Shown: positions 38,987 through 51,250 of the stretch, piece after piece
How the letters are laid out: every line of letters starts with the position of its first letter
Position numbering within the stretch: the first letter of the stretch is position 1
Assembly (NCBI GenBank): GCA_006538405.1
Contig: BJKQ01000004.1
Location: 496,001-560,000 of the forward strand
Length of the DNA: 64,000 nucleotides
From: Hansfordia pulvinata
Lineage: Eukaryota; Ascomycota; Sordariomycetes; Xylariales
Direction of reading: 5' to 3'
Translations under genes and position numbers: made by a program
The notes under the pieces: generated by a model
What the model was told of the DNA's origin: nothing
Seen by the model: only the letters and a program-made list of their open reading frames with translations
Databases searched by the model: none

Positions 38987-41335
38987 ATGGACGAGGCTGT
39001 CAGATCGATTGAGAGTCTAGCCAAGCATATCTTGCCTGTCAAACCTCACTGCCTGTCCTACGATCCCGCCGTCAAGTACCAGCCCAACTCTCGCGACGAC
39101 CCTCTCGAGGAGGACCAGTTCCGGCCACTGCAGTACACCACCTTTGTCAGCGATGCCGACCGCGGCGAGCTCTTGACACGCGCCTACTTCGACATCCGCC
39201 AGGAGCCTCTCCCCGCAAAGTCCGAATCCAAACCCGCCTCGCGCGCCGACCCCAACAAGCCCGTCACCAAGCTGTCCCTCAAAGACTACAAGAACAAGGC
39301 ACGCAGAGTATCCATTGACCGCGACTCTGCTGCCAAACCCGCCCCACCATCCACGGTGCCTGCCCCACGGGGCCCTGCCGGCGGCTCCGGCATTCACGTC
39401 AACGGCACTGCTGCCGCACGGAACAGCGCGGATGAGCCCAGAGATAAGTCCCTGCCGCCACCTCCACGCCCACCCCCACCATCCACAGGTCTCCCGCCCA
39501 AGCCTCCCAAGGTAGAGCCCCCCTCCCGCGATCGCGACATGGATGCGATCCGCGACGTCAAGAAAGGCATCCCCGGCAGAAAACAGGAACTGCCCCGCCA
39601 GCGCAGCCCATCCCCGGAGCGGAAGAAGCGCGCCGCCTTTGACGATGAAGCCCGCCCCCTCAAGCGCGTCAAGGGCGAGGACGCCCCCTCGAGTGCCAGC
39701 AAGCCGCGCATCAAACAGGAAGACAAGCCCGACAGGAAACCAATGCTCAACGGTCGATCTGTGTCAGGTGCGGTGAAGTCTGAAGCTGCGTCTCCCAAGC
39801 TCGGCGGCAGCTCTCAACTCAACGGCACCTCCAGGCCTTTGGACAAGGCGGAAAAGCGCACCACGCCCAAAAAGTCGGAAAAGGCCCCGCCCGTGCTTCC
39901 GCCACTGCTCTCGCCGCTGAGGATTGGGATCAAACCGGAAGAAAGTGGCAAGAGTGCCCGCCCCAGTCCGAAGAAGAGGCCGGAGGACACCGCCGCGGCC
40001 CCCCGGACAGCTGGCAAGAAGCCTCGAGAGGACCGCGACCTGTCTCCAAGCCCCAGAAAGAGCAAGCCCTCTACCTTTGAGCTCCCGCCTTTGCTATCAC
40101 CGACGCTACCAGCCGTGGTTCTCGAGGCGCTGGAGGAGGAACGGAAGAGGAAGGATTATGATTTCAGCAGCAGCCAGGGCTCCGTTTCGCCGCCGCCCAA
40201 GACGAAACCCACGAAGCGCGAAGGTGGTACTATTCACGTCGAGAGTCGGCATGACAAAGTCGACAAGGCGGACAAGGCTGATAGAGATGAATGCTGGATC
40301 ACCATCAAGTACAAGAAGAAACACCAGAAGACGGTCGAGCGCATCACCACCCTGGCTCCGAAGTACCAGCGCGCCCATAAGACACCAGCCGACCGCCCGA
40401 CCCGCGACCGCTCCAACAGCATTGAGCAGAACACGAACACGGCACGGAAACGACCACGGGCCGAAGCTGCCCCGACCGAGGCGTCGAAGCGGCCACGCAC
40501 TTCCGAATCTATTCAACCTTCGACGCCACTCAACAAGTCTGCTGCCATGACACGCGTCGCCTCTGGCAGCTCCCTAGCCGGCACGCCAGGCGCCACAAGT
40601 ATGCCCACGCCCACGGCGCAGAGCACCGACGCGAAACGACCACCTGCGGAACCCTCCAGGCCCCCGATGGACCCTGTGCTGAAGAAGAAGCTCACGGCGA
40701 GATATGACACGTTCCGGACTCTTGCTACCAAGCTCAAGCACGAGCGCGACGCCACCCTGGGGGCGTCAGATCAGAAATCCGTGTCAGAGAAGGACCGTCT
40801 CGTGGCCATGGCTGCTGGCATACAATCTCTGGCTGCCTACATCCTGGCCTTCAAGGTGGGAGACGAGATGGGCGACATGGAAAATGGCCGGCGCAACGTG
40901 AATTTCTGGAACGACATGAAGAAGCTTCTCACCCCGATTCAATACGACGTCCGCCGAAGCAGCATGCTGACTGCTCTTGCCAGTCGTCTGCTGTGCATCT
41001 GTCTGTCATACCAGGGCCAGGCGTTGGCCACCTGGCAGGACAAGCCTGACATGGTCCGCGGGATCGTATTGAACCACAAGGAGCAGTTGAACCAGTGGCG
41101 GAATGCCGACCGGCTGCGCAAGGTCCTGGGTGTCTACGAAGGCAGCAACTCGGACCCGTCCAACGACGGTGGATCCGTAGGCAAGCTTCTGGACCGGATA
41201 GGGCCGTGGTCGACAGCCGAGGATCTGGTCCCTATTGTGCTGGAGATCCTGCGCAAGTTCACGAGAGACGTGCCCTCGTGGAGGCCGGCCGAGGAATTGA
41301 CTCGCGTCAGGCAATCGACGACGAACGGAGGCTAA
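38987..41335 (+). CDS. Hypothetical basic disordered protein, probably nuclear
   Basis: A single-exon frame of 782 residues, no family assigned with confidence. The N-terminal 110 residues are conserved-looking and ordered (SLAKHILPVKPHCLSYDPAV, then YTTFVSDADRGELLTRAYFD, then KLSLKDYKNKARR). Residues about 115-560 are low-complexity and rich in Pro, Ser, Lys and Arg, with many KR clusters resembling nuclear localisation signals and short ELPPLLSP repeats (PPLLSPL at about residue 305, PPLLSPTLP at about residue 370). The C-terminal 190 residues are helical: LKKKLTARYDTFRTLATKLK, then NGRRNVNFWNDMKKLL, then SMLTALASRLLCICLSYQGQ. The helical end faintly recalls the C-terminal homology domain of AF4/FMR2-type elongation-complex scaffolds; this is a guess. 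The long CT-rich leader suggests good expression. No frame slips. Confidence 0.75.
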   Translation: MDEAVRSIESLAKHILPVKPHCLSYDPAVKYQPNSRDDPLEEDQFRPLQYTTFVSDADRGELLTRAYFDIRQEPLPAKSESKPASRADPNKPVTKLSLKDYKNKARRVSIDRDSAAKPAPPSTVPAPRGPAGGSGIHVNGTAAARNSADEPRDKSLPPPPRPPPPSTGLPPKPPKVEPPSRDRDMDAIRDVKKGIPGRKQELPRQRSPSPERKKRAAFDDEARPLKRVKGEDAPSSASKPRIKQEDKPDRKPMLNGRSVSGAVKSEAASPKLGGSSQLNGTSRPLDKAEKRTTPKKSEKAPPVLPPLLSPLRIGIKPEESGKSARPSPKKRPEDTAAAPRTAGKKPREDRDLSPSPRKSKPSTFELPPLLSPTLPAVVLEALEEERKRKDYDFSSSQGSVSPPPKTKPTKREGGTIHVESRHDKVDKADKADRDECWITIKYKKKHQKTVERITTLAPKYQRAHKTPADRPTRDRSNSIEQNTNTARKRPRAEAAPTEASKRPRTSESIQPSTPLNKSAAMTRVASGSSLAGTPGATSMPTPTAQSTDAKRPPAEPSRPPMDPVLKKKLTARYDTFRTLATKLKHERDATLGASDQKSVSEKDRLVAMAAGIQSLAAYILAFKVGDEMGDMENGRRNVNFWNDMKKLLTPIQYDVRRSSMLTALASRLLCICLSYQGQALATWQDKPDMVRGIVLNHKEQLNQWRNADRLRKVLGVYEGSNSDPSNDGGSVGKLLDRIGPWSTAEDLVPIVLEILRKFTRDVPSWRPAEELTRVRQSTTNGG

Positions 41336-42306
41336 TGTGTTGGAATGTGGTGTACATTACGGGGTTGCGGCTTTGATGATTTTTTTGTCTTTCCATTCTA
41401 CGAAATGATACCAAGGGCTTTCCTATTTTACAGTGAGACGCGGCCAAGGCCTGTTCTCCCAGCGAACCAACATTTGTTATTACAGATCGACTGCAGTGAG
41501 GTGCTCTCCGTCCTGCCGATGATAGATCATGAACAAGCTACGAATTTACAAAAAACCTGGCTGCGGTGAACGTGAACAATAGTATGGCGGTCCGTGAACT
41601 TGTTTCCGGATTTGAGGTGTTCAGTAATTTTTTTCATAAGTGTACACACATGGTGCCGCATTCTCGACTTGCGATCTTGGGTGGCTGTCCGAGTTGGAGC
41701 GCGCTCAGACGCTTGTCAAGGCGAACAGCGAGAAAGACTGTTGATAGGCAGGAGGAGGGCAGGCTGCTGCACGTAGAGAAGCGTCAATTCGATACGACGA
41801 GCCACGGCATCCCCTTGGAGAAAATCAGTGTTGGTTTATTAAAAGAGGTGAGGTATTGAGCCCCGGTGTATCTCGTGAGCGCGCAAGCTTAAGGTGCGGA
41901 TATACTGCTACTGCTGCTCAAGGGCTCCCCGCCGAGAAGGGAGCCCGTTTTCCCACCGTACCGTTAGTCCCGGATGATCAAAAGAACGCCTTCTCTCCCT
42001 TCCTCCCGTGTTCCAGACATTCCCAAGCCAATCTATAAGATATTTAGAAGAAAAGGGAAGATGGGAAGTCGTCGATCCAATCTTGGCGCCACGCCGACCG
42101 GAATCTTTTCAAAAAAAAAAAAAAAAAAAAAAAAAAGAATGAAGAAAGAAAGAAGAAACGGCTCCCGGACCTGTTAAGATACTTTCCCTTCTCGTCATTG
42201 TTCTCCTCCTCCTTCTTCTTTCTTCTTCTATTCCCGCCTCTGTTCTAACTTCAAGCCTGCGCCTTCCAGAACCTGCCCCCGCCCCACCGGCTCGACAGGT
42301 TCTTGA
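41336..42306. other. Intergenic, convergent 3' ends
   Basis: Between two genes that end towards each other. Contains an A26 run at 42111-42136 next to a C/T-rich tract; otherwise nothing seen. Confidence 0.6.
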
Positions 42307-42667
42307 CTATCCCCCACCACCGCCACCGCCACCGCCGCCGCCGGCGTCTTTGGAACCCGCCCGCTGGTGGTACTGGTGCTGGTGCTGTTCCTTCTCGCGG
42401 AGCAGCGTCGAGTCTTGGTCTCCGTGGTCGTCGTCGCCGTCGTCTACTACCATCTGCCTCCGCGCGCCGGCGACTTCTTGTCCTCCCCGCACCTCGGCTT
42501 CCGCCGCCGCATCAGCAGCAGAAGCAGCGGCGGCGGTCGCCGGCAGGCCAAGCGCCTCGAGGATGGGCTGGCTGCCCCGCAGCGGCGCGTCGATCTGGCG
42601 GACGGTCTGGTCGAGCCAGTCGGCGCGGGGGCAGCGGGCGCCTACTATCCTCAGCGGGGAGGAGCTG

Positions 42668-42717
<50 letters not shown>

Positions 42718-43658
42718 TCGCTGTGGTGCTTGGTTTCGGCCAGTGGTGGCGTCGCTGCTGTGTTCGTCTGTGGAGGATGTGTGGGGAGGTGGCGGTGGTG
42801 TTGTCAGGATGGGCCCCTCGAGGACGACGGCGAAGCGCTCGCACTTTGTGTCCAGTACGCCCGTCAGGCGGGCGAGGACCGTGTCGCTGGAGCCGGGGGT
42901 GTTGGCGGTGGATTGGCGGAGCTCCATCTCGCACTCGCCAAAGTTGATCTCCATGGGCCCCGGGTTGGAGACCTCGAGGTGCAGGCGGATGTTCTTGCCG
43001 TGGTGGTGGTGGTGGTGGTGGGTGTCGGGTGTCGTTGTTGTCGTTGTCGTTGTCGCCGTCGTCTCTGTCTTCGGCCCCACCGCCGGGGGGGCGTCCACGA
43101 CCTCGACGCGGCGGACGGCGATGCGCGGCCCGCTCATGCCGAGCATGGGCATGTCCTTGTCGTAGCAGATGGGCTTGGGCCCTATGCCGAGGGCGCGGAC
43201 GGTGGTGTGGCCGTTGCGGAGGGAGAGGACGGCGCGGTCGCGGCAGATGACGTCGCGGATGAAGGCCTGGAGGGCGGGCTTGTCGGAGATGTCGACGGGC
43301 TGGCGCTCGACGACGATGGGGGCGCCGTCCGAGTGCGTCGTCAGGGCGGGCAGGCGGACGGTGCCGAAGACGCCCGCGGGCCCGCACAGGTCGATGGCGA
43401 AGGGGGCCAGGGCGCCGCTCGCCGGGCCCGTGTTGGTCGTCCGGGCCTGGATCGTCACGAGGAACGAGCTGTGAGTGATGGGGGTGTCAGGTGTATATTC
43501 TTCTTCTTATTATTATTTCTCCAAGGGAAGGGGGGGGGGCTGGGAAGAACATTTGGGCGGACGGACTCTTCAGTTATGTCGCTGATGCGGATGAGGGAGA
43601 CGCTGAGCTTGCTGTACTGCAGGATCCATTTGACGACGTTGCGAAAGGCGAAATCCAT
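42307..43658 (-). CDS. DUF3712/LEA14-like protein with polyQ and polyHis tracts
   Basis: The main exon (about 43469-42307) encodes a beta-sandwich protein of the DUF3712/LEA14-like type found in filamentous fungi, of unknown function. Signature pieces are SFLVTIQARTTNTGPASGAL, ALQAFIRDVICRDRAVLSLR and HLEVSNPGPMEINFGECEME. The domain is interrupted by a Thr-rich then seven-His tract (about 42998-43060), and by a run of about 18 Gln (CTG repeats on the + strand, about 42668-42713) before the last conserved motif LRIVGARCPRADWLDQT. A Gly-rich tail ends the protein. An upstream exon probably begins at the ATG at 43658 (MDFAFRNVVKWILQYSKLSV) and an acceptor CACTCACAG fits at 43470, but I could not find a donor with matching phase, so the 5' end is uncertain and one missing base is possible there. 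Confidence 0.65.
42668..42713 (-). repeat. CAG triplet repeat in coding sequence (polyQ)
   Basis: A nearly pure CTG run on the + strand encodes a long glutamine tract in the minus-strand gene. Confidence 0.9.
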
Positions 43659-46600
43659 GGTCGCCGGCGTGCGGGGGCCTCTGGCGAGGCAGAGAGGCGG
43701 GCGGGGTGGAGGCAGAGACGCAGAGAGAGGGAGGAAGAAAAGAGGTTGTGGTTGTTGTTATCACTGTTTTTCGTCGGCTTCGTCGTCGGTCCGTTGGCGG
43801 TGAAAGTGGTAAGGTAAAGGTAGGTAGAGAGCTATGACGTGCCCATCTGCCAAATGCAGCCAAGTCAGGGCACTGATAGGCGATAAGCAACCCCCAAGTG
43901 ACAGGTAAATCGGGGGTATTGGTTTGGTTCTGGCGGCGCCACCGTCGGTCGTTAGTTCATGTGGTAGTCTGAACGGGGCGGTTTAATGGCGAGAGGAGAG
44001 GGACGAGAGGGGCGAGTAATAGGAAAGGAGGAGATTTCACGATAAGAGAGAGGGAGAGCGAGAGAGAAAGGTCGGACGCGATAGCCGTAGCCACGCATAC
44101 CATATAAGTAAGGTATGGGCAGAGTAATGTATGGATATGTAGATCTCCAATAAGGGAGCAACCTAACAACTTGAATGCGGCCTGTCACTCGTAAGGGTGC
44201 CCCGCCACTTTGTCGTCGACAGCGGCGCGCGGCAGCAGGCAGACGGGAGAGAATTGCATGTGATCCATCCATGCGCCGTGCCAACCTACCAGCTACTCCG
44301 AGTTAGGTACCACCTTACCTGAAGGTAGGTACCCTGCGTGCCTTACCTACCTAACTGACTCACCACCAATCCCTCTGTTTCTTTTTACCTCACGATAGGT
44401 ACGGGATGAGGTACTCGTACCTCTCGACCAGGGAGAGGAATATGGCTGGCCCTGTCGCACAAGACAGGACAAGACAGGACAAGACAAGACAAGACAAGAC
44501 AAGACAAGAACAGCACGACCAGCTGGCCAGCGGCTGCGATCGTCGCCGCTTGTCGGGTTGGCCCCTGATCTACCGTCTGCCCTGCGGCCCATCGATCTCT
44601 TCTAGATACTCGCAACACGCGCGTGCACGCCTTGCCCGAGTGGCCAAGTGGGCGGACATGCCGTCATACATATCTGCTCGTGCGATCGACACCCACCCTG
44701 GCACTGGCTCCCTGTGCTTCTGCTTTTCTGTCCGGTCCTGATACCACCACTGCATCTCTCTATCCTCCTGTCGAGCTGAGGCCCGGCCGGCACTGGACGC
44801 GCGTATCGTCGCATCATGCGCGGCGCAGCGCTGCGAGCCGTCTGGCGTGGCTGGCTGGCAGAGCGAAATGCGCTCGGCCGGGGTTCAGCCGGCAGACACA
44901 TGGGCACATACGCGCACCTGCGGATAGGCAGACAGATACGACCAGCTCGTCAGACCTCCAGGGTCCGGCGGGATCGACACTGTCCATCATCCAGTTCCCC
45001 GTTCCCCGACTTGCTGCCCCGCCCCTCCGGCTGTGTCCCTGGTCGTGGCCGACGCCGTCGCCTGCGATGCCCGGTTCTGCGTCACCGCTGGCTGGCGAGA
45101 CCGGCCTCGGGCAGCGCCACCGTGCCGCGACGAGACAGACCATAGTGTGGCGTGTGTACTCGCATCAGGCAAAGGAACATCATGTATTGTCCCAAGTTGA
45201 ACCACGCGCCTCACTTTGGTTGGTAGCGGGCGCGTCATGGCGGCTTGTGCTAGCAGCAAGCATTGCTGGCGGCGTCCGCGCGTGGCCCAAGCCTTGGGAA
45301 TGGCGCATGCATGTACCTCCATAGGGACCTACAGACGCCAGTTTTGGGACGTCTGGTAGCAGAGGTCGCCTTGGAAAATATCACGTCGTAAACACAGTGA
45401 GCCATTGGTGTGGTGTCCAAGCACATAAGGTACCTATCCTATAAGCAGATTTTCCAAGTGTCGATTGGCCGTCCTACGAGTACGTGCCTGCTTACCTACG
45501 GGGTTGGCGTGGAATGTTGGGGGTGATATGTGCACCCTGTAGCCCTGCTCGTTCAACTTGAAGGCAAAATTCACCAAGATGTACTCGTATAATCCCATCT
45601 TCGTGGTGGTGGGTGTGCGGAGTACTTCCAAGTAATTCGGTTGTTGGGCGCCTGTACCAAAATTCTGGAACATCAACGGGTGTACTCGTTGATATGCTGT
45701 ACCTATATACCTACACGCGCGCCTTGGTACCGCATCACTTGGATTACCCGCACAACTACAACCACCCAGCGCCGCAGCGCGACGTCATTGGGAGGGGACC
45801 CTTGCTGTCGGGCCAAGACCTACACCCAGGGCTGAGTTGCCATCCATTGGGGTGCCGTGCTATTCAAGTACGACACTCGTACCTCAACTCCACTCATGAG
45901 TACCTTGCGTGATCTACTCGTACCCCTTCCGCTCGGCACCTCGATCATGCCCTCGTGTTCAAGACAGAAAAACATTCGATGCCCAGCTGGAGCAGACCGG
46001 CCGAATGCGTGCGGGCTGAGAAACTGTGAGCCTGCTGAGAGGGATCGACCCGAACCTTAGATTAGACGACCACGGGTAACAGGACTGCCGTGCGACACCG
46101 AGGATGGGAGGATGCGGAGCGGCGTTTATCTCTGACGGCCGACATCCACCTGTCGTCTCCTCTATCGCAGCACTGCACTGCCAATTACTTTGTTAAAGCG
46201 AGCGTTCAGGTAACCAACGAGACCCGGCAATGATCCAGCGTCTTGAGGAAACCTCTGCTGCTGTCTTCTCGATACATGTACCTCATGTATCTCGACTGAC
46301 TGGGCTTCCGTAAGGTAAGTACTCTAGCGTATACGGGCCAACATACGTGCAGGTACATCTATGCACTGGATCTGATCAGGCTCAGTGGATAGGTTGGCGG
46401 GCGTCCGTAAACGACGGGTCTGGAACCCCGCTGTCACCCCTGAACCGCCCAGCCGTCCAGCTGTTAGCGCCCGCTTGAAGCCCTGAAGCCCTGCCCTGTG
46501 GCTACCTGCCCGGTTCTCTTCGCGGGGCGGGCTGCCCAGCCCAGGCCCAGTGGAGGTCGCCCCCTGTCCCGACAGAGGGGTACGGGGTTGTCCCGCCCTG

Positions 46601-47254
46601 GACCGGCACCCGGGGCCGGTCGGTGCCGGACTGCCGCAGCGTGACACTGTCAATGTAACTCTGTATCCCTCGCCGGCGCCGGCATCGCCCCTGATCTTTC
46701 TTGCTCTCCTTCTCGTCCTCGTTCGTCGCCGTCCTCGCTCGTCGCAGTGGTCGTCTCGCAGCCGCCCTTGACGACACCATTACCACACACCACCCACTCA
46801 CCCGCCCCGATACCTACACCCACCGACTCTCGGAAATAGGCGGCGTCAAGCCACACACGCCCCTCCTTCTCAGGACACGTCCGCCCACCGTCGCTCCGCC
46901 GCTGCCATCCACGACACATCCTCCGTCTGCTGGCAGTGCGATGAGCCCCGCGATGCCCACAACTGCGCCGGCCTCGACGTCAAGGAAACCAAGAGTGGTA
47001 GCGACCCAGGGACAGCTCCAGCACCCGCACTCGCACCCGCGCCAGCGCCCGCATTCTTGAGCCTGCTCGGCGTGTGCCGACTTGTCCTGCTAGCAGGAGC
47101 AGCAGCTTTCCCTCCCGTCTCCTCCAGAGCAAGCGCGGCAGCACCACCACCTCACCCGCCACATCGCCAGCTTTACTCCACCAATCCCGGGCTTGGAGCG
47201 CCCTCTCCACCACACGCCCTCCATGAACCTGCCACGTCCAACCTAACGTTAATC
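43659..47254. other. Gene-poor intergenic region
   Basis: No supported protein gene in about 3.6 kb. Holds TAGGTACC-type words (44300-44345), an ACAAG/GACAA array (44463-44507), and a concentration of TACTCGTA words (44411, 45473, 45581, 45682, 45883, 45914). The last 500 bp are C-rich and are the presumed promoter and leader of the HECT ligase gene. Confidence 0.5.
44463..44507 (+). repeat. ACAAG-type pentanucleotide array
   Basis: About nine tandem units, with G-for-A variants in the first ones. Confidence 0.85.
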
Positions 47255-50200
47255 ATGGGCTCCCGACCTCCTGCCCTGGACGACGTCCCCTTCCGCGGCC
47301 CTGCGGCCTCCCCTCGCCCGCAGCCTTCCTCAGCCCGCCATCAGCCTCCCCCTCCGCCACACCAGCGCGCCCCCCAACATCAACAGCCGCACCCAAAACA
47401 ACAACAACAACACCAACACCAACGCCAGCAAACCCACCAACGGCATCTTCAGCGCCCTTCCTACCCCCCGCCACCTCCGCCGCAGCAACCCGTCCGCTCC
47501 CCTGGCCTCGTCGCCCAGATCCCCCCGGTTCGACGCACCTCCCCCGATCTATCTCCGCAGCCTCCGCGTCAGCCTCCTCCTACTCGCAAGCCTCTGCCCA
47601 ACCCGGCCACCGTCAGGTTCCCCGACTTCAACCCTCCGCCCCCGACGCTTGCTCCGGCTCCGGCTCCTGTTCCCGTTCCGAGTCCCCTCGTCGCCACCTC
47701 TTCCTTGAGGCCCAACACCCATATCCATGCCGACTCGAGCTCTGATGACGACGGCATCCCCGCCCCGAAGCCCAAGTTCAAGCGGCCTCCCTCTCACGCC
47801 CGCTCAATGAGCCATCCGTTCCCATCTCTCTTCTCCGGCAAGAAGAAGAAGGCCTCTGCCGCCCAGGTCGATCAGCACGCTATGGCGGCTGCTGCCGGCG
47901 CCGGTCCCTCCAACGCGTCCCTGAAGCCACTGCCACCACCGCCCCCGTCTGCTGGCCAACCCTCTATCGCGCGACCTGTCGGCGGTGCAAGCTCTGCTGC
48001 CCGCCCCAACCACCGCGGCCCGATGGACTTCACCACCGGTCACTGCATGACCTGCGCCAGTCTTGTTCGATGGCCCAAGGAGCTCCACGTCTTCCGCTGT
48101 ACCATATGCTTGACAATCAACGACCTAAGACCCTGGACTCCGAGTCCACCAGATCTACATCGCCAAGCTGCCGATTTACAAAGCCCACCAGACCGCGCCA
48201 CCAGCCCATCGAGGCTCGATTCCAGACCGCGTATGTTCTCACCCCGCAGGCCTACGTATTATTTTCAGCTAACCCCTTCCTCCAGCACACTCGATAAACC
48301 CCGATCACACCAAAACCTTGGCGAGGCAATGCATTCGCGCCGCCCTGAACTCCTTTGCTAAACGGGGAGCGGCTCTGGAAGCTCGCCATGGCCGCTCACA
48401 CTCGCAGCAGGACGGTCGCCTCGCCATCCCGGGAGCCTCGAGACGGAAGAACAGCTCACCTGGTCCCAACAAAACCCCTGCCGGATACGTCTATAACGCG
48501 GTATTCGATGATTTTGCGGATCCAGCCATGGAAGAAGCTCCCAGCAGCAGCAGCAGCGCCGCCCCCAGGTCCTACTCAACATCCTATCCGGACGCCAGAG
48601 ACTCCTCATTCGCGTCGCCCGCTTTCTATCCGGAGAAGAGCGGCCCGAGCCGGAACCCGGCAGGTGCCGAGCTGGAGCCCAAGCGCATATTCAAGCCGCT
48701 GGAAGACTATCTCATCACCTGCTTCTTGTACCACTCGTGTGTGAACAGCTCCTTCACGCCCCGCCGTCAAAGTGAGAGCACCCGCCAGCCTCCTGAGCCA
48801 GCCAAACGGCCCACGCCGCCACCTGCCCCTAAGAAGGAATGGGTCGCTCCGGAAGATATGCCCATGTCTGAGGTGGATGCGAAACTGCTTCTGCTTGGGG
48901 ATTTTGCAGAGAATGGCTCTTGGTGGTCCGGCGGGCAGGAGGACTCTGCGCCCAACAGGGGGCCTGCACGTCGCAAGGACGACACGCCGTCCATCGTAAC
49001 ACCGCGATCACCGCGCATCGACTGGAGCGCGGCTGAAGAATGGTATCACAGCCTCGTCAACGCCGCCGAGCAGTGGCTTGATGTCTATGACGAAATGGTC
49101 CGAAGTGAAAGTCTTACGCCCTTTTCAGACGAGCGGATGGCTCAATTCGAGCATTGGCTGTCGACGGCCAGGATCACCTTCAGCGGAGTTTCATGAAGTG
49201 CATCGAGGTGCTGCTCAAACGACCTGGACGAGTGATTGCGGAACCTCAGGACGTCCGTTTCATACTGATCCTGTTGGCCAATCCTCTCCTCGACCCGGCA
49301 TTCCAGGTCTACCGAGGTCACGACCCGCCGCACTCCGGCAAAGGCAAGGCCACCGCTCGCGACATGGACCCTGGTCCCGGCCCGAAGGGGGCCGGGGTAC
49401 ACTCAACGATTGTAAAACGCTTACTCGGGCTGCTGGCCAACTCGTCAGACCAGTGTCAACATGCTCTTATTGCGTGGCTATCGAAACTCCCCGAACACCT
49501 TTTCATACGCTTCAAGGAGCTGACTGGGTCTTTCATCACATACCGGATAATCAGACAGAATGAAAAGTCGGGCAACCCTGAGGTCGATCTCACAGCAGGC
49601 CTCGTCCCTGAGATGTCGAATACGCGAGCCGCCAACACCGCCGCAAGTCTTCATGACGCTTTGGATTCCAAGCCTTCCAAGAAGAAACAGGGGACGAAGC
49701 CGCAAGTGCCAGCTGCCTACTACGAAGACTGGCAAATAGGGGCTGCGTCCAAGGTGATGGGATTGATATTCAAGGCCAACGACCAGACTTACGTCCGCCG
49801 CCAGGCTGTGGGCCTTCTGAGACGCCGCAGGGGCAACCGCATCCTGGACACAAGTGATTTCTACAACAGTTTGGTAGATAACCTGAACCTGCATTGGGAC
49901 TTTGACGTCTGGGAGCTCAAGCGTGGCAAGTTTGCCTTTTGCCAATACCCTTTCCTCCTGAGCATCTGGTCGAAAATCACCATCCTTGAATACGACGCGA
50001 AGCGTCAGATGCGAGACAAAGCTCGAGAGGCCTTCTTCGACAGCATCCTCAGCCACAAGTCCTACAGGCAGTATCTGACGCTGGACATCCGCCGCGACTG
50101 CTTGGTAGGCGACAGCATGACGCAGGTCAGCGCCATCGTCGGCAGTGCCACTGAGGATATCAAAAAGGCCCTTCGGATTCGGTTCAAAGGGGAGGAGGGC

Positions 50201-51250
50201 ATCGACGCCGGAGGCCTTCGCAAAGAATGGTTTCTATTGCTGGTGCGGGAGCTTTTCAGCCCCGATCATGGTAAGCTCTGGTCGACAAGGTGCAGCCGGC
50301 CGACCGCGCTAACACTTGGCAGGACTCTTTGTGTATGACGACCGCTCCCACCTTTGCTACTTCAACCCGCACACGTTCGAGCCGACCGAGCAATTCTTCC
50401 TGATCGGTGTCGTGCTGGGCTTGGCGATATACAACTCCATCATTCTGGACATTGCACTGCCTTCGTTTGCATTCAGAAAATTGCTGGCTTCCGGGCCGCT
50501 CCCGACCGCGGGGTCCTTTGCCCACACGCGGCCGGCCATGACGTATTCTCTCCACGACCTGGCCGAGCTTCGACCCGTGCAAGCCAAATCCCTCCAGCAG
50601 CTTCTAGAGTATGATGGCAACGTCGAGGAAACATTCTGCTTGGATTTCACCATGGAAGTCGAGAAGTACGGTTCGAGGAGCAGGGTGCCCCTGGTCCCGG
50701 GAGGGGCGTCCAAGGCAGTAACCAACGGGAATCGAAGGGAGTATGTCGACCTCTACGTGCGATATGTGCTCGACACATCTGTCAATCGCCAGTTCGAGCC
50801 TTTTGCGCGCGGCTTCTTCACCGTCTGTGGCAGCAATGCCCTGTCCCTGTTCCGCCCTGAGGAGATTGAGCTGCTCATTTGTGGCTCTGACGAGGCACTG
50901 GACATAGATGCTTTGGAGGCCGTCGCGGAGAACACCAATTGGGAGAAGAATCGGAAGACCCCGGAGATGACGAGCCGACTCTGACCTGGTTCTGGAGCAC
51001 GTTCCGACGAGCCTCCCAGGAAGACCAACGGAAATTGCTATCTTTCATCACCGGCAGTGACCGAATCCCGGCCACAGGAGCCGCGTCTTTGTCTATCAAG
51101 ATCCAGTACATGGGAGAGGATGAAGGAAGATTCCCCTCGGCGAGGACGTGCTTCAATCAGCTTTGCTTTTACCGGTATGAGACTGCGGAGCGACTCGAGT
51201 CGCAGCTTTGGCGGGCGGTTCGAGAGGGAGAAGGCTTTGGATTGAAATAA
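47255..51250 (+). CDS. hul4: HECT E3 ubiquitin ligase, Hul4 type
   Basis: HECT ligases take ubiquitin from E2 as a thioester and pass it to substrates. Exons 47255-48230, 48286-50270 and 50323-51250 give about 1296 residues. The N-terminal 240 residues are Pro/Gln/His-rich and disordered. A Cys-pair motif GHCMTCASLVRWPKELHVFRC precedes a further CTICLTIND (likely zinc-binding). After intron 1 the frame continues HSINPDHTKTLARQCIRAAL. The HECT domain shows RIRFKGEEGIDAGGLRKEWF, FEPTEQFFLIGVVLGLAIYN and near the end ARTCFNQLCFYRYET with the catalytic Cys (51149-51151). Two -1 slips are needed: near 49180-49195 (before FMKCIEVLLKRPGRV) and at GGG near 50940-50942, where one extra G gives NWGEESEDPGDDEPTLTWFW. 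Conservation on both sides argues for a functional gene. Confidence 0.9.

Noticed and set aside
42111..42136. A26 run as a retroposon tail
   Set aside because: No upstream reverse-transcribed body or target-site duplication is visible; it looks like a simple homopolymer.
42367..43803. Long + strand open frame opposite the DUF3712-like gene
   Set aside because: It is the antisense of GC-rich coding sequence with Val/Gly/Leu-rich composition and no motifs; the minus strand carries the conserved domain.
46900..47060. Cys-containing frame upstream of the HECT ligase as an extra exon
   Set aside because: No matching splice donor and no similarity to the ligase N-terminus; treated as leader.
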